From Ixodes scapularis (taxonomy: Eukaryota; Arthropoda; Arachnida; Ixodida; Ixodidae): 64,000 bases of DNA. Numbering within the stretch: position 1 is the stretch's first letter; each line of letters opens with the position of its first letter. The stretch covers positions 8,513,618-8,577,617 of the forward strand of contig NW_024609857.1 of the NCBI RefSeq assembly GCF_016920785.2, given 5' to 3'. The position numbers and the translations under genes are program-made. A model generated the notes under the pieces. It saw only the letters and a program-made list of their open reading frames with translations, made no database searches and was not told the origin of the DNA. Of this stretch, positions 23,001 to 34,526 are shown one piece after another.

Positions 23001-24510
23001 TAGAAAGATGAGCGAAGACTTTATAAGGCATCCAAATGCGCTTCGTGTTAGTGCTCTTACTTCAAAAAACCGACTTGGGATGAGAATAATCTAGAAACGA
23101 ATATTTGTTTAAAAACTTCATCACACTTTCGAGGGAAATCATTCTCTAGAACGGGTGCGCGGAAGGCTGCCTATACTGCGTGTGCACTAACGCTTTGACA
23201 ATCCGCAAAAAATCGGTTTCTCAGCGTAGCCCCTCTAGGATCTATAAATATATTACAGAGGTGTCCGAAGGTGGTGCTTTCAATAATTGAGAGTGTAATC
23301 GCTATAAAACTTTGAATTAAAAACAATAAAAAAAAGATCTCGCTTTGTTTATAAATAAATTATCCCGAAGCTTTCCTTTTCCTTAAAATTATGAAGAAAA
23401 AAAAAAAACTTTTTGGGCTATTTTGGCGTGTATTACCACTGAAAAATCGGTAAAATAAAAATAAAATAAAAATGGCTTACCTATTTGTCACGTCGTTTGG
23501 CCTATGATAAGCGCCATAGTGACACAAAATATTATTTAAGTGTACATGTTAAGAATAGGGGAAACATAGTTTTTTTTTAATTTTCGTGATTCTTTTTGAC
23601 AATTTTCAGCTGGATATGATTCTTTTTCGCGTGTTTAAAAAGTGCGTTATTGCATGTTTTATTTTGCATCATCAAATTTTGTTCCCCCCCCCCCCCTCAT
23701 ATAACACCCTGACCAATCAAGTTGAGGTATGTCAAATAAATTTAAAAAAATACTAAGGTGAGCCACTCTTTCTCTAATTCTAGTGAAAGCTTCCACCGCC
23801 TTCTGGCACCTCTGTTGTAAACCGTAAACCCAATCCAGGTACATTTCCAACCCGATTTATGCGTAATGTGCAAAGTGGGATTAAAGCGTTAATTATTGCA
23901 CACGCCGTGTGGTATTTCAGCTCTCACAGTTTAGAAAATCTTTTAAGAATAATAAAGATTTATATTATACGAAATGTCACTGTTTCTTGTAAATGAAATC
24001 TCATAGCGGAAATTTAGCGGATGTGTTTGAGAATTTAGCGGAATCTGGCTGATTTTTATTTCTTTTTTAGCGAAATTTCGAGGCCCAGCGATGGCAACAC
24101 TGCGTCAGGGTCTGATGATATAGTGTATTTGTAGTCTTGAAATCAGAGATAGTGCCCAAAGAGAGGAAACAAAAAAGGAAGCAACCGCGGGCACCATGTC
24201 CATACTCCCTGCCAGCTTTAGAAACGCAGGACTCTGCTTATTACGTTCCCGCGTTCTACTTGATTATTAGTTCTTATGCGTTTTTATCGTTTCATGTTCG
24301 AACTGGCTGCAGAGCATTGTTGAGACGGTGGGGACATGCCACGCCACGCCATGCTTATCTGGAGCTGTCAGCGGTTATAAAGCTCCCCATAGACCCTTCT
24401 GGGCTGCTGCGCATGAACAACGATGTAATCGACGTTCATTCGTTGTTTCCCTTATTCTAATCGCTTTTCTTCGTCGCTTCAAGGATATCTTTGTACACGC
24501 CACAGTGTCC
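20050..24510. other. unassigned sequence
   Basis: I see no protein domain, RNA gene or repeat family over this stretch. Contents I can name are a poly(C) tract (23684-23696) and short T and A runs. The open frames at 21419-21892 and 22476-22859 do not resemble known proteins. Confidence 0.45.
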
Positions 24511-24511
24511 C

Positions 24512-24541
24512 TGTCTATAGGAGACTATGGAGTCTCCTATA
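24512..24541. repeat. short perfect hairpin
   Basis: TCTATAGGAGACT and AGTCTCCTATAGA are separated by a few bases (ATGG), a near-perfect 13-bp-arm hairpin in otherwise unassigned sequence. Confidence 0.7.
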
Positions 24542-24544
24542 GAC

Positions 24545-26760
24545 TCGCCAATATACGCTCCGGTGGTATAGCATTTCGATAAGACGAGAGAAGCTCAGCA
24601 ACGGCGGCTCTGTCGCAGCGCTCGCATGGAAGAAAGGACGCTCCTTTCTTTCCTTGAAACCTACCCATATTATGCCGCATGGCACATCGTACGAATTAAA
24701 AAAAAAAATGTATCGAGTCAGAACACAAGCAATTCGAAGATGGCGGTCATGGTGAAGGCGAAGAGCAGAAAACGTTTCCATTAACATTCTTATTGCTCCA
24801 ATCTTTTTTTGGAGGATTGTCTAAGAACTTCTGATTGTAATTTTCGAGCTGAAGCGAGTGTCGAAAGAGTTAATTAGTGAAATATTGTAATGAGTTCACT
24901 AATTATCGGGTCGCAATCGTGCCTTGTGTTTCATCAAGGTCGACAGGGTTATCCCGAAGTAATTATTTCTATATGCCTCGACAATTCTTTCTCTTTATAT
25001 TGTTACCTAAAGGGGAAAAAAAATTTGGTTAGGGATATGGAAATAAACACGTTAAACGAAAGAAAAGAGAAATGAAACGCGATAAAAAGTGGTTACAGAA
25101 AAGAGCGAAGTAGCGAGTCTGTTGTTTCGAATGCAGCTTAGATTTACGCTACATTACCAGATAGCGTTTGTAATTTTTTTTTCCTCTTTAAGGGGGTACC
25201 CTTTTTGAACGTGGTTGGAGCGGCTTGTTGCGCTACATGGCTAGTCCGAAACTTTTTTTGTTTTTGTATACAGTTGCGTACTCTTATAATTACCCTTGGC
25301 ACGCTCAGGGTGTGATTATGCAGTTCGCTTTGAGCCAAGCCTGTAATTACGAGGAGCAAACTGCGCTGTCAGCGCTTGAAATAAACGCCCTCTTGCAGTT
25401 CTCTTAGAGAACAAAGGTTCGTGGCTCTCGCTTCCGGCAAAACAGTTTGCTGTTATATTTAGAATGTTCAAAACGGGTCCCTTATTCTGTTTCTTTTGTG
25501 TTCATAATCGTTTTCTTTTTTTTTCTTTTTCTTTTTTTTTTGGGGGGGGGCGGGGGGGGGGGGTTTGAGGGAGGAGATGGAATCGATAAACAGCTACTCA
25601 AATACCGAGGAGCCACTTAATTGGTGATTTCATGTGACAGTTGACCTTTTCTTTTAAACTTCGTATAAAACCGCGTTTCCACTGACTCTAAAAAAAAGCC
25701 CGTGCGTCTACTTTCCCGCACAACACTCGGAGAGCCAAGCACCACAACTTACGGAGGCATCTCAGCGAATAACGATGCCGAAACCTATGTTTAGACCAAA
25801 AAGTGAAGTCTGAGTTGTGACAGTAAGCAATGCAGGCAATTGTTGCCGAATCACAAATAAGTGCGTTATTCAGCTTGCCAGGTATAACTCATTCCGCATT
25901 CTCTAACAAGAGAACGGCGATCGATCTGCGGTAAGCAGCGACAGAAATTATGCGCCTGAAGGTCAACAGTTATCAGCCTTCTATTATTATATTCGAACGA
26001 AACCCAAGTTTACATCCGACATAAGGGACAGCCTTCACACCTCCTTCCACAAAAAAAAAAAAAAAAAAAAAAGAAAAATAAAGACCATTAGCGTTTTCAG
26101 CAACTGCTTGTGTTAAGGTTCTCGATGCCGACTAAACTGACCACGACAATTTAATTAACCAATCCGTAGAGAACTTTACAGGGTTGCCGCGTTTTTTTGA
26201 CTATTGAACCGACACCTTAAGAATCGCACGGTGAGGCGATGTTCCGAACATCTCGTCAGCTCTCCACAGCCAATAAAATGGTGGAATTAGTCGATAAGAA
26301 CGTTGAAAAAATCAATGCCGAGTTGTCGACCTAAGAAGTCTAAAGGCAACAATCCACGCCATGCGTGACTTAGGTTGCCAGTGCACTATCATAAATTTAA
26401 TTTCTCTTTCCTGGGCCAAACGAGACCTGACTCTGCGCTCACTCTGCCGATACATCGTACGAAAGTCGACTCTGCAGCCTTTGCCTGGGGCACGTTTCCT
26501 TCTTGTATCGCCATCTTGTCAGATTGGTCGTACCAAAAGCTGTCTGCAAGCATGTTCGAAGCACGCGCACGTACGAGGCAAACAAAGGCTTCGAAGATGC
26601 TTCAGGCGTGTCCCCATACAATTCTGTGATCTTGTCTGACGCGAACACCGGTGCATTTTGTACGTTGTAACAGCAGTACGAGACTGCGGCTTGACTTTCC
26701 CCTCTCTCAGCCACAAAAGATAAAAACAAGAACAAAAAAAGAAAGTAGAAGAAGATATAA
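24545..26760. other. unassigned sequence with homopolymer runs
   Basis: No gene recognised. A G-rich tract at about 25541-25564 and a poly(A) run at about 26050-26071 are present. Confidence 0.45.
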
Positions 26761-26761
26761 T

Positions 26762-26815
26762 TATTATGCAATTAAATGCAAAAATGCAAGCGAGCTGGAC
26801 AAGAATGACGAAAAC
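26762..26815. repeat. fragment of an unclassified dispersed repeat
   Basis: Shares about 45 bp, including GCAAGCGAGCTGGACAAGAA, with 10392-10441 in the same orientation. Confidence 0.6.
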
Positions 26816-27104
26816 AAGAACCAAATTCAGGATCGTTTATAACGCCGCTTCACTGTGCAGCTAGGGTAGTCGGCTATTTTATTCGGAGCCTGGCGAAACA
26901 ACTTTTTCCATTTCGTTCCATCGTCCACGATCCCTGGACCGAAAAACTCAAACTGAGGACTCACTCCGTGTTTCTCGGTTCGTTGCACGCACCGAGGGAG
27001 TCGTTCGAGGAAACTTACATGGGGAACGGAGCCCACAAGGCCTATGGTCGTCGGAAGACGGAGACCCTCATCAGCGTATCAGCCGAAGGCAGCGACCAGA
27101 CTTC

Positions 27105-27425
27105 CCCCCTCCTCAGGCAAACGTGGGTCGCCACCATATGTCAGCAAAAAAGTCCCGTTTATACCAGCGCGCGAAACACACGAAAGGTACGCGAGATTTT
27201 GGTCGCGTTCATAGCAACTTGCGCGACCAAGAGCGTCGTTTTGGTCGGCCTTTTCACGATGGGGCAAAACGCTCACTACGGCGTCTTAAAAGTAATTAAT
27301 TTTGGTCTCATCGACAGAACAAAGAGCAGTGCCGGAAAGTCAACGTTGAGAGCGCTGTTTAAAAATGCGATGACTCTAAGGTTTCACTATATTTCTTTAT
27401 AATCCGTTTCACTTTAAGTCCGACC
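27105..27425 (-). mobile_element. possible LTR end and primer-binding site
   Basis: Read on the minus strand, the sequence GCTGACA is followed by TATGGTGGCGACCCACG. This fits an LTR ending in CA, then a primer-binding site of the TGGCGACC type used by Ty3/gypsy-like elements. The LTR would lie at higher coordinates (about 27140-27420). No matching second LTR, gag or pol was found, so this is weak. Confidence 0.25.
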
Positions 27426-27682
27426 GCAGGTAATGCTTCCATTCGATGAAGCCAATCAAGCAATGCACGAATTCGTGAGTGAAATCTTCTCGCCCAAACT
27501 CGAGTATTGACTATAAGGGTGGTTTAAAAAATTTCCAAGTTTCATTTTTTTATTGCAAAAATGAACTACGCGTCGCCGAACGTTCATTCTTCTTAAATAT
27601 GTAGGCTATAGGTCCGAGCAGATACCGAAGTTTTAAAACGAACCGTTGTTTAATGCCAAAGTTATCAGTGATCTTCGGAAAT

Positions 27683-27775
27683 GTTTAATGGGAAAATGGT
27701 GGCCAACGGAGCGCTCGAATACGTTGAGTTGAATGGCGCCAGCTACGAAGAGGAAGCGCCATTTTCCCATTAAAC
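27683..27775. mobile_element. hairpin MITE-like element, 93 bp
   Basis: GTTTAATGGGAAAATGG at the left is matched by CCATTTTCCCATTAAAC at the right, a 17-bp perfect inverted repeat. No duplication resolved. Confidence 0.55.
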
Positions 27776-27911
27776 TTTTCAAAATAGTAAATATGACTTT
27801 TGAATAAGATAAAAGTCTGTCCTGAACATGTTACATCTTGTTCTGACCGCTAGTACTACATGTGAGTGGAAAGTGAGCACTCCGCGTGCTGCTTAATTAT
27901 TTTTTGGAGAA

Positions 27912-27935
27912 CCCCCCCCCCCCCCCCCCCCCCCC
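27912..27935. repeat. poly(C) tract
   Basis: Twenty-four consecutive C. Confidence 0.95.
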
Positions 27936-28320
27936 AAAAAGAACATGAATTTGTTTTGCCTTTTTAATAATCAATTTTTATGGTTTACAGATTTCTATTT
28001 TTCACTCGCAACCCCTGTCCCAAAATTCCGAATGTTTTTTGTTTTTTTTTTTTACTTCACAATTTGGTTGTTTTTGGCAAGTTTTGATAGTATAAAAACT
28101 ACTCAGCTTGGCGCCAATGTGTGCCAAGCTAAGTCAGAAAATCACGCGATTAGCCTAAGTATACGATAACTTCGCTCGTACATGGAAAAGCCTCTATGTG
28201 TTAAACGGCAGATGGTAGTAATTAATATTTCACCGTAAGATTCCCGCATAGCGCCACCACACGGATCACATGCCACACGGGACCATCCGGGTCGAGCAAC
28301 CGCTAAACACAAAACTCACC

Positions 28321-28538
28321 TGTTTCAGTTTCCACAAATCCTTCAACGTTCCGATTACGGTATCCCGGGTAGCACACCCACGCCCAAGTAAGAGTACGGT
28401 AAAGACACTCGCCGAGTCTCGGCGGTACAGCGTCGTGGCAGACCCTCGCACGGAGGCTTCATAACGAACCGTGGCCGCCGAAGGGACGGTGTAATTGTGC
28501 GCGCGGAGGTGCCACGGGAACCACGCACAGCAACGCAA
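28321..28538 (-). CDS. candidate first coding exon, unknown protein
   Basis: On the minus strand a frame of about 72 residues ends in the segment VIGTLKDLWKLKQ and is followed immediately by GTGAGT, a consensus 5' splice donor (at about 28315-28320). Upstream is a CpG-rich patch (28430-28800) with an inverted CCAAT word, so a promoter is plausible. I do not recognise the protein. The start codon is a guess (the first ATG in frame) and another overlapping frame exists. No downstream exon was identified. Treat it as a lead only. Confidence 0.25.
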
Positions 28539-28539
28539 C

Positions 28540-28800
28540 CCGCGGCGCTATGAGACCGACGCCGCGCTAGGGGGAAGGCACGCCACAAAAGCAGAATCCC
28601 GGCCCTCCGCGTGTCCCGCTATTGATTCGAGCTGCAGGAGCCGGGGAACATCGCGCGCCGGCGCCGCGCAAGGCTCAGCCAATCTGAAGCCGCGCGCTTC
28701 CCAGACCCGGCGTCTACCTGTTGAGGGTCGGTCTGGCCCGCGGCGCCAAACGACTGCAAAATTTTTCGCGCCCGTTGCCCTCATCCGAAATGCTGCGAGA
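28540..28800. promoter_or_regulatory. CpG-rich, promoter-like patch
   Basis: Markedly richer in GC and CpG than its surroundings, with CGCGCGCCGGCGCCGCG-like words and AGCCAATCT, an NF-Y-type CCAAT site (about 28676-28684). It lies just upstream of the candidate minus-strand exon. No TATA box is evident. Confidence 0.35.
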
Positions 28801-28804
28801 GGAA

Positions 28805-29880
28805 TGAATAAGACAAGGGGTGCTCTCGCTGAGCTTAGGCGTCTGCAGTGGATTACGAAAGTCTTCGCTTGTATTTATTTATTGTTTTTTTTTTTTCGTG
28901 AGCGTGTAGTCAAGAGTTGAGGCTAAAAGTGGTGTTATTCCCTCCTTGCGTTTGGGCGTATTTTGGTTGCGTTTTATGGAAATATGTAATCGAGTCTGCG
29001 AGAGGTTACGCAATGGCTGTGCAAACGGGTGGCACGTGAATAATTTGCACGCCGAGGTCCTTGGTATTGCCCAGAGCGCGACAAGCAGGCTGCGGGTAAA
29101 CTGTGTTTTCTCGAAGATTTTCGCGCTCCTTGATGCATTTCCAAGCACATCTGGAAAAAAAGGAACAGTTAGGAGGACTATTTGACTAGAAGGTTGATAT
29201 GCTACTTTAAGAGCACTAGTCCACAGATGATTCTGCCTTAATTATGAGTGTCCGGCGTTCTTACTGCTTACTCAAAATTTATCGTGAACAATTAATCCTC
29301 CCACAAAAAAAAATAACAACTGAATGGATGTACGTAATAACTAGGGTGCGCAGTTTCCGATGTTTATAAATAAATAAATAAAACCAAAATCGACAGATGT
29401 TTTTTGCGTTTATTTATTATTTATACACAGGTCTAATTTGCTTGGACGACTCGTTAAGGGACAAAAAAACGGTGATTATTGGCTAAAAAAAGAAAAAACT
29501 TGTAAAAAAAAAAAAAGCAATTCGCAGGGCGAACGCACGTTTTTAAACAGATCTGGAAATTTTATTTTCAGAACTCGTATTGCGCGTTGGGCGGTTGATA
29601 TAAATAGCAAAAATGCAAGTCAGAACTAGCCAAAAGTTGCCATTTTATTTATTGTTCCGACAAAATTGTCGCTACCGCATTTCTAAAAAAGAAATATCAT
29701 AAAAGGTAAAAAACAAATGAGGCTCTGTACATCCTTAATCAACGTGAATTCGGTTTTGATCAGGGCGAAAATACTCCACCACCGGTGTTTTTTTTTTTTT
29801 TTTTTGTAATTGATTTTGCATTTTCGTCACCGGCGGATGTTTATAGGAGTTTTTCGGTTGAAACCGAAAACAAAAGCATA
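28805..29880. other. unassigned AT-rich sequence
   Basis: No gene recognised. An AAAT-type microsatellite is near 29367-29381 and a T run near 29789-29806. Confidence 0.5.
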
Positions 29881-30069
29881 ATCTAGTTTTTTTTATATTA
29901 AAGTGATGAGTGAAAGGCAGAGAGGTAAGCCTGGACTTCTGTCCTAGCTGGCTACTCTGCACAGGGGAAAGGATTATGGGATGAAAAGGTGGGATGAGGT
30001 GCTTAATGAATATGAGAAGAGAGAGCTGAAAGGATGATGGGTTGAATAGTTAAAAATGTCAGTCTCTGC

Positions 30070-30993
30070 CTACAGGGATTGCATCAACCGGGTGTTCTCG
30101 AGAAATCGTACCAGGGCTTTTGTGGCTTTCATTGAATGTTCCGTGGACTGCCACGAGCCCAGCACTTTGTCACAGGAGAAAGGTCGGTCGTCTAGCCTCT
30201 GAATTGTTCTGCGAAGGTCTTCTCTTTCCACGGCGTAGATGGCACATTCACAGATAAGGTGATTTACAGTTTCCTGGACATCGCAGACTGGGCAGTTAGG
30301 GCTGTCTCTTCTTTTTATTCGATGTAGAAAGTGTCGAGTAAACGCCACCCCCAGTCGGAGTCTGTGTAGTACTGCCTGGGACCTGCGTGGAAGTCCAGAC
30401 GGATATCTAAATGTCATATGTGGATCGAGGGCGTATAATCGGGAGTGATGGTACTCGGGATCAGCCCATAGATGTGATGTCAGGAGTTTGGCTACGTTAC
30501 GCACTGTTGAGTTAGCTTCTGACTTGAAGTAAGGAATTTTCAGGGTGCACACATTTTTATGGGCAGATTTAGCCGCTGCATCTGCTGCCTCGTTGCCAGA
30601 AATCCCACTGTGGCTTGGAATCCATTGGAGACGCAGATCATGTCCTTTAACTCGGCAGCGGTTTAAAAGTAGCATGATGTTCAAACCAAGTTCTTGGTAT
30701 CCGCTAGGTACCATAGCCGATTGTAGAATTTTCAAGGACACTTTGGAGTCGGTGAAGATTGTCAATGTTTGAGGTTGTTGTTTCTCGATATACTTCACCG
30801 CTTCTTGAATGGCAATCAGTTCGGTTGTTGTTGAAGATGTTTTGTGACTTAGTTTGTGCTTAATAGTTATATCTCTGGTAGGAAACACAGCAGCGGCTGT
30901 TGAGCTCATTATACTTGTAGAACCATCGGTGAAAACGTGTATACGAGATATATGAGATCCATAGAGTTCGGTCATTGTATGTTGGTACAGCAC
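30070..30993 (-). pseudogene. LINE A ORF2 C-terminal part: RNase H and Cys/His motif
   Basis: A 307-residue open frame. Residues about 18-142 are a type I RNase H: FTDGS (Asp23), TTELIAIQEA (Glu58), IFTDSK (Asp82), WIPSHSG (His128) and NEAADAA (Asp138), so all catalytic positions are present. Residues 234-250 hold CPVC...HLICEC, the C-x2-C...H-x4-C motif common at the end of LINE ORF2. RNase H removes the RNA strand of the hybrid made during reverse transcription. The frame is cut off from the RT part by a stop and shifts near 31000-31190, and its Met is not a natural start. Confidence 0.9.
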
Positions 30994-31189
30994 CGCCTGA
31001 GGAGTGTTGCGTTTTGTATGTATCCCAGGAATGTCTAGGGATATTAGCGGCGTAGGTATGGTCCAAGGTGGAGTAGCTGAAATTTCTGGTGTTAGAAACC
31101 TTTATGGAAATTCTTGTTGGTACAGTGCTAAAACACGAGCATAGTTGGACGATGGTCTAGACGACATAATGTCGGCTAGATAATGTCTT

Positions 31190-32011
31190 TTATGTCTGGT
31201 TAGATGCCATAATTGTATTCTTAAGGTTTTCTTGAATTTGAAGAACACATGCTGGGAAGTGTCGGGATTCGGCTATAGTGCCTGGCGTGGAGGCTGACCG
31301 AGGGAGACCAAGACAGCAGCGCAGAGCTCGAGCCTGTAGGCTCTGTAGCATCTTCATATTTGTTTTGCACTTGCCGTTGAAAGCGGGGAGGCTGTAGCGC
31401 AAGATGCCCACAAAAATAGCTTGGTAAAGACGCAGCAGAGCAGGAACTGTCGCTCCCCATGTTGTGCCACTGATGAACCGGGCTAGTAGGACAAACGCTG
31501 AGAGCTTCTTCTTAAGATGTTGAATATGGGGCGTCCATGTCAGACCGCGATCAACGACGACGCCCAAGAAGAGATGCTTCTTTACGAAAGGTATTTTTTC
31601 TTTGCAGATAGTTAGAGGATATTTGTCCATGCTTCGGCGTGTGAACGCGATTGCAGCAGACTTTGATGTTGATATATGTAGTCCGCGGTATGTTAAGTAA
31701 TGATGCAGGATATCCAATGTTCTCTGAAGTCTTGCTTTTATATGCGATCGCGTAATTCCGGATGCCCAAATACAAATATCATCCGCATAAATCGAAGCAT
31801 GAACTGTGTTAGGAAGTGTCTTAACAAGGCTTATGAGCGGTAGTTGGAAAAGTGTTGGGCTCAGCGCTCCTCCTTGTGGTACTCCCTTGGTTACGCGGAA
31901 GAGTCGTGTATTTCCTGATTCTGTGGAGATGTAAATAAATCTGTTGTCGAGATAGCTAAAGAAATAAATCTGTTGTCGAGATCCAGCGGTATATATGAAC
32001 ACCCAGTCCAA
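31190..32011 (-). pseudogene. LINE A ORF2 middle part: reverse transcriptase palm and thumb
   Basis: A 273-residue frame with GVPQGGALSPTLF (RT motif B, about 43-55) and SIYADDICIW (catalytic YADD, Asp77-Asp78), followed by the thumb and connection region. The first 20 or so residues come from a 29-bp duplication and are not part of the original protein. It continues the enzyme begun in 31956-33542, in another frame. It ends with a stop at 31190 before the RNase H part. Confidence 0.92.
31933..31982. repeat. short tandem duplication that breaks LINE A RT
   Basis: The 20-mer AAATAAATCTGTTGTCGAGA plus one T occurs at 31933-31953 and again at 31962-31982, a period of 29 bp. Since 29 is not a multiple of three it shifts the frame between RT motif A and motif B. 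Confidence 0.9.
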
Positions 32012-33542
32012 GTTCTTCTAAGGATTCTAGAATGGCCCTATGAGTGATATAATCGAATGCGCTCTTGATATCTAAGAATACAGCGGCACACATGCGCCCC
32101 TCCGACTTATTTTGTTCCACTGAAGTCACGAGATCAATTACGCTGTCAATAGAGCTTCGACCTCTCCGAAATCCGGACATTATATTTGGGTAATACCCGT
32201 TTTGCTCTGGATACCATTCGATGCGAAAGAGGATCATTTTTTCCATCAGTTTACCAATACAACTCGCAAGAGCTATAGGGCGGTAAGACGATATATCAAG
32301 CATTGACTTGCCTGGTTCAAGCAGAGGAACTATCCTACTTTTTTTCCACGTCAGAGGTACAACACCGGTTTCCCATGAGATGTTGAAAAACGCTAGAAGC
32401 CGCGCCTTCGCCTCTGATCCCAAGCGGATTAGGTCTGAGTACCTCACACCGTCAGGGCCGGGTGACGATTTCGCATTTGTAGAACCGAGTGCAGCTTCCA
32501 TTTCTTGCATACTAAATGGGTCATTCATTTGCCCGTTCGTTATGGAAGGAATGACAACATTATCAAGGTTGGATCCCAGCTGTTGGCTATTTGATGAGCT
32601 GGTGAGCATAGTGCAGTATTCTTCGGCGATACATTTTTCAGAGCATTGCTTATGCAAAGCTAATGCCTTAAATGGACGCAGTTGATGGGGGGGTGTTCTT
32701 AGTCCACGTGCAATTTTCCATACGTTGGTGTATGGCTTTTTGGGGTCCTTTGAAGCGCATATAGATTTCCAGCGTCGCCAACCAAGTTTCTGTAGGTGCC
32801 GCTTCGTGTGCCTTTGGGCCTTCCGGGCATCTCGCAAATCATTCGGGTCTTTTGTTCGTCTTACTTTGCGCTCCGTTCGACGGCGAATTGCGCGCAAGCG
32901 TTCATATTCTGAATCAATGGTGGATTGGTTACTTGAAAGGTTGTAAGTTTTGGTAGCAGCTTTCCGCGATTTCAGAATGTCGCTCTCGAACGTAGACAAG
33001 CTTGCAGTGTTCTTGCAAGCCTGCTCCATTGAGGTTTTATAAGTATCCCAGTGTGTTTGTTGAACCGTATTTCTATTTGGTGTGCCTTGAAACGACTTGA
33101 TTATTATGTAGGTAGGAATATGGTCGCTTCCGCGCGTCTCGATATAAGTGAACCAGTCCGCAGAAGAGAGAATGGTGTTTGTCATAAATGTCACGTCCAG
33201 ACAGCTGCTGCAGGTTGTACCGCGTAGATAAGTTGGGCTCCCGTCGTTTAATACTGATAGGTGGTGTGCAGCAGCGAGGTCAGCCAGGTGTCTTCCTCGT
33301 GTATTCATGTACAGACTTCCCCATAATGGATGATGTGCGTTAAAATCGCCGGTTAATATATGCGGAGGGGGACAGTTGTTCAGAATGTCTTCGAGTCTTT
33401 TTTCTTCAAATCTGACCCCGGGTGGAATGTATGCTGCTATTACAGAAACCTTACACTTTCCATGTTGGATGGTTACACATACATATTCATTATCCGGATG
33501 GTGTTGAACGTCGTAAGAAACATATGTGAGTTCTTTGCGCAC
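31956..33542 (-). pseudogene. LINE A ORF2 N-terminal part: endonuclease and RT fingers
   Basis: A 528-residue frame. It holds most of an APE-type endonuclease: ILTGDFNAHHPLWG (Asp66, Asn68) and RGSDHIP (Asp140, His141), which nicks target DNA to prime reverse transcription. After a basic linker (about 200-260) it enters the RT: SSPGPDGVRYSDL, SYRPIALASCIGKLMEK, GFRRGRSS, and motif A FLDIKSAFDY (Asp491). The frame is lost at the 29-bp duplication. The start Met is internal: the endonuclease N-terminus is in the frame at 33473-33700. Confidence 0.93.
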
Positions 33543-33700
33543 AGCAAGGTCACTCTTGCTGGTCCTGATGTCCGTGCGGAGTGAAATACTTCATACCCCG
33601 AAAGGCGGAAGTCACTACACAGTTTAGATTCACATATGGCTAATATAGGAAAACGGTATTTCTGAATAAATTGACGAAAGTCCGAAAGACGTGTTTTCAA
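33473..33700 (-). pseudogene. LINE A ORF2: start of the endonuclease, frameshifted
   Basis: The frame begins KTRLSDFRQFIQKYRFPILA and includes AICESKL, the first catalytic Glu region of APE endonucleases, then RLSGYEVFHSART. Homology stops at about 33550 and continues in the frame of the next segment, so a small indel lies there. Confidence 0.85.
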
Positions 33701-33746
33701 TCCCCTGGCATTCCATTGGAAAGTGGTAGCTCGTTGAATTTGATCC

Positions 33747-34526
33747 TCAATGAGAGAACCATCCTTGGATAAATGGGATGGCTGTGTCGATAATTTTAGT
33801 TAGAGTGCTGGCAAATGGTGATGAGAGTTGTTGAAAGAAGACTCGGAGAGCATTGATTGCAGCCAGTAAAAGGTCACCGATATTCAGCGATGAAGAAGGT
33901 CTCGATGAGGTTTCCGGCAACGCTTGCCTATATGGCTCAGAAGATCTCTCCACGTTCGACGTGTCCATCGCTTGTTCCTTGTCGGCATCTACTTGATGGA
34001 GGTCAAGTCCAGTATTTCCTTTTCTGACGGACTCCGTCAAATGATGTTTTTGCCAATTATGCTGTGATTCCTCGACAGTGGAAGCTGGTGCCGTGGGATT
34101 AGTTGGTGTTTCTGCGACCTTGTCTGTATTGGCAGCCCTGTTAGGGAGGGGAGGAAACATTGCCGTGTCGTTAAGTGGAACTTCATTGTCCGTGGCTGGT
34201 TGTTTGGGGTTTAACTTGCGCTGGGCAACAACCAATTGTCTATTGCTGCCTTCTTTGGATGTTGACTGTGGCATCACGTTTTGTAGTTTTCTAGATGTTA
34301 TTTCCCGAGGTGCTTCAGGAGCAGTAGACGATGACACTTTTTTGACAGCGGCCTTCGCCGTGCGGTAGTCTGCATGATTGGAGCGACGATATTCAGCAAC
34401 GGCCTTTTCTTCGTGCCATTTAGGACATTGGCGTGAGGTAGAGGGATGTTCAAGTTCACAATTGACGCAATGTGGTGCCTCGTCACAATCGGTACCCTCG
34501 TGCTTGGTGCCGCATCGTATGCACAA
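33747..34526 (-). pseudogene. LINE A ORF1 C-terminal part with zinc knuckles
   Basis: A 259-residue frame beginning with CIRCGTKHEGTDC (C-x2-C-x3-H-x4-C) and CVNCELEHPSTSRQC (C-x2-C-x3-H-x6-C), two CCHC zinc knuckles that bind nucleic acid in the retrotransposon particle. The remainder is low-complexity, rich in Thr, Ser, Pro and Asn. ORF1 proteins of this superfamily usually have three knuckles. Here the first is missing because of a deletion and frame change at about 34540-34570. Confidence 0.88.
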
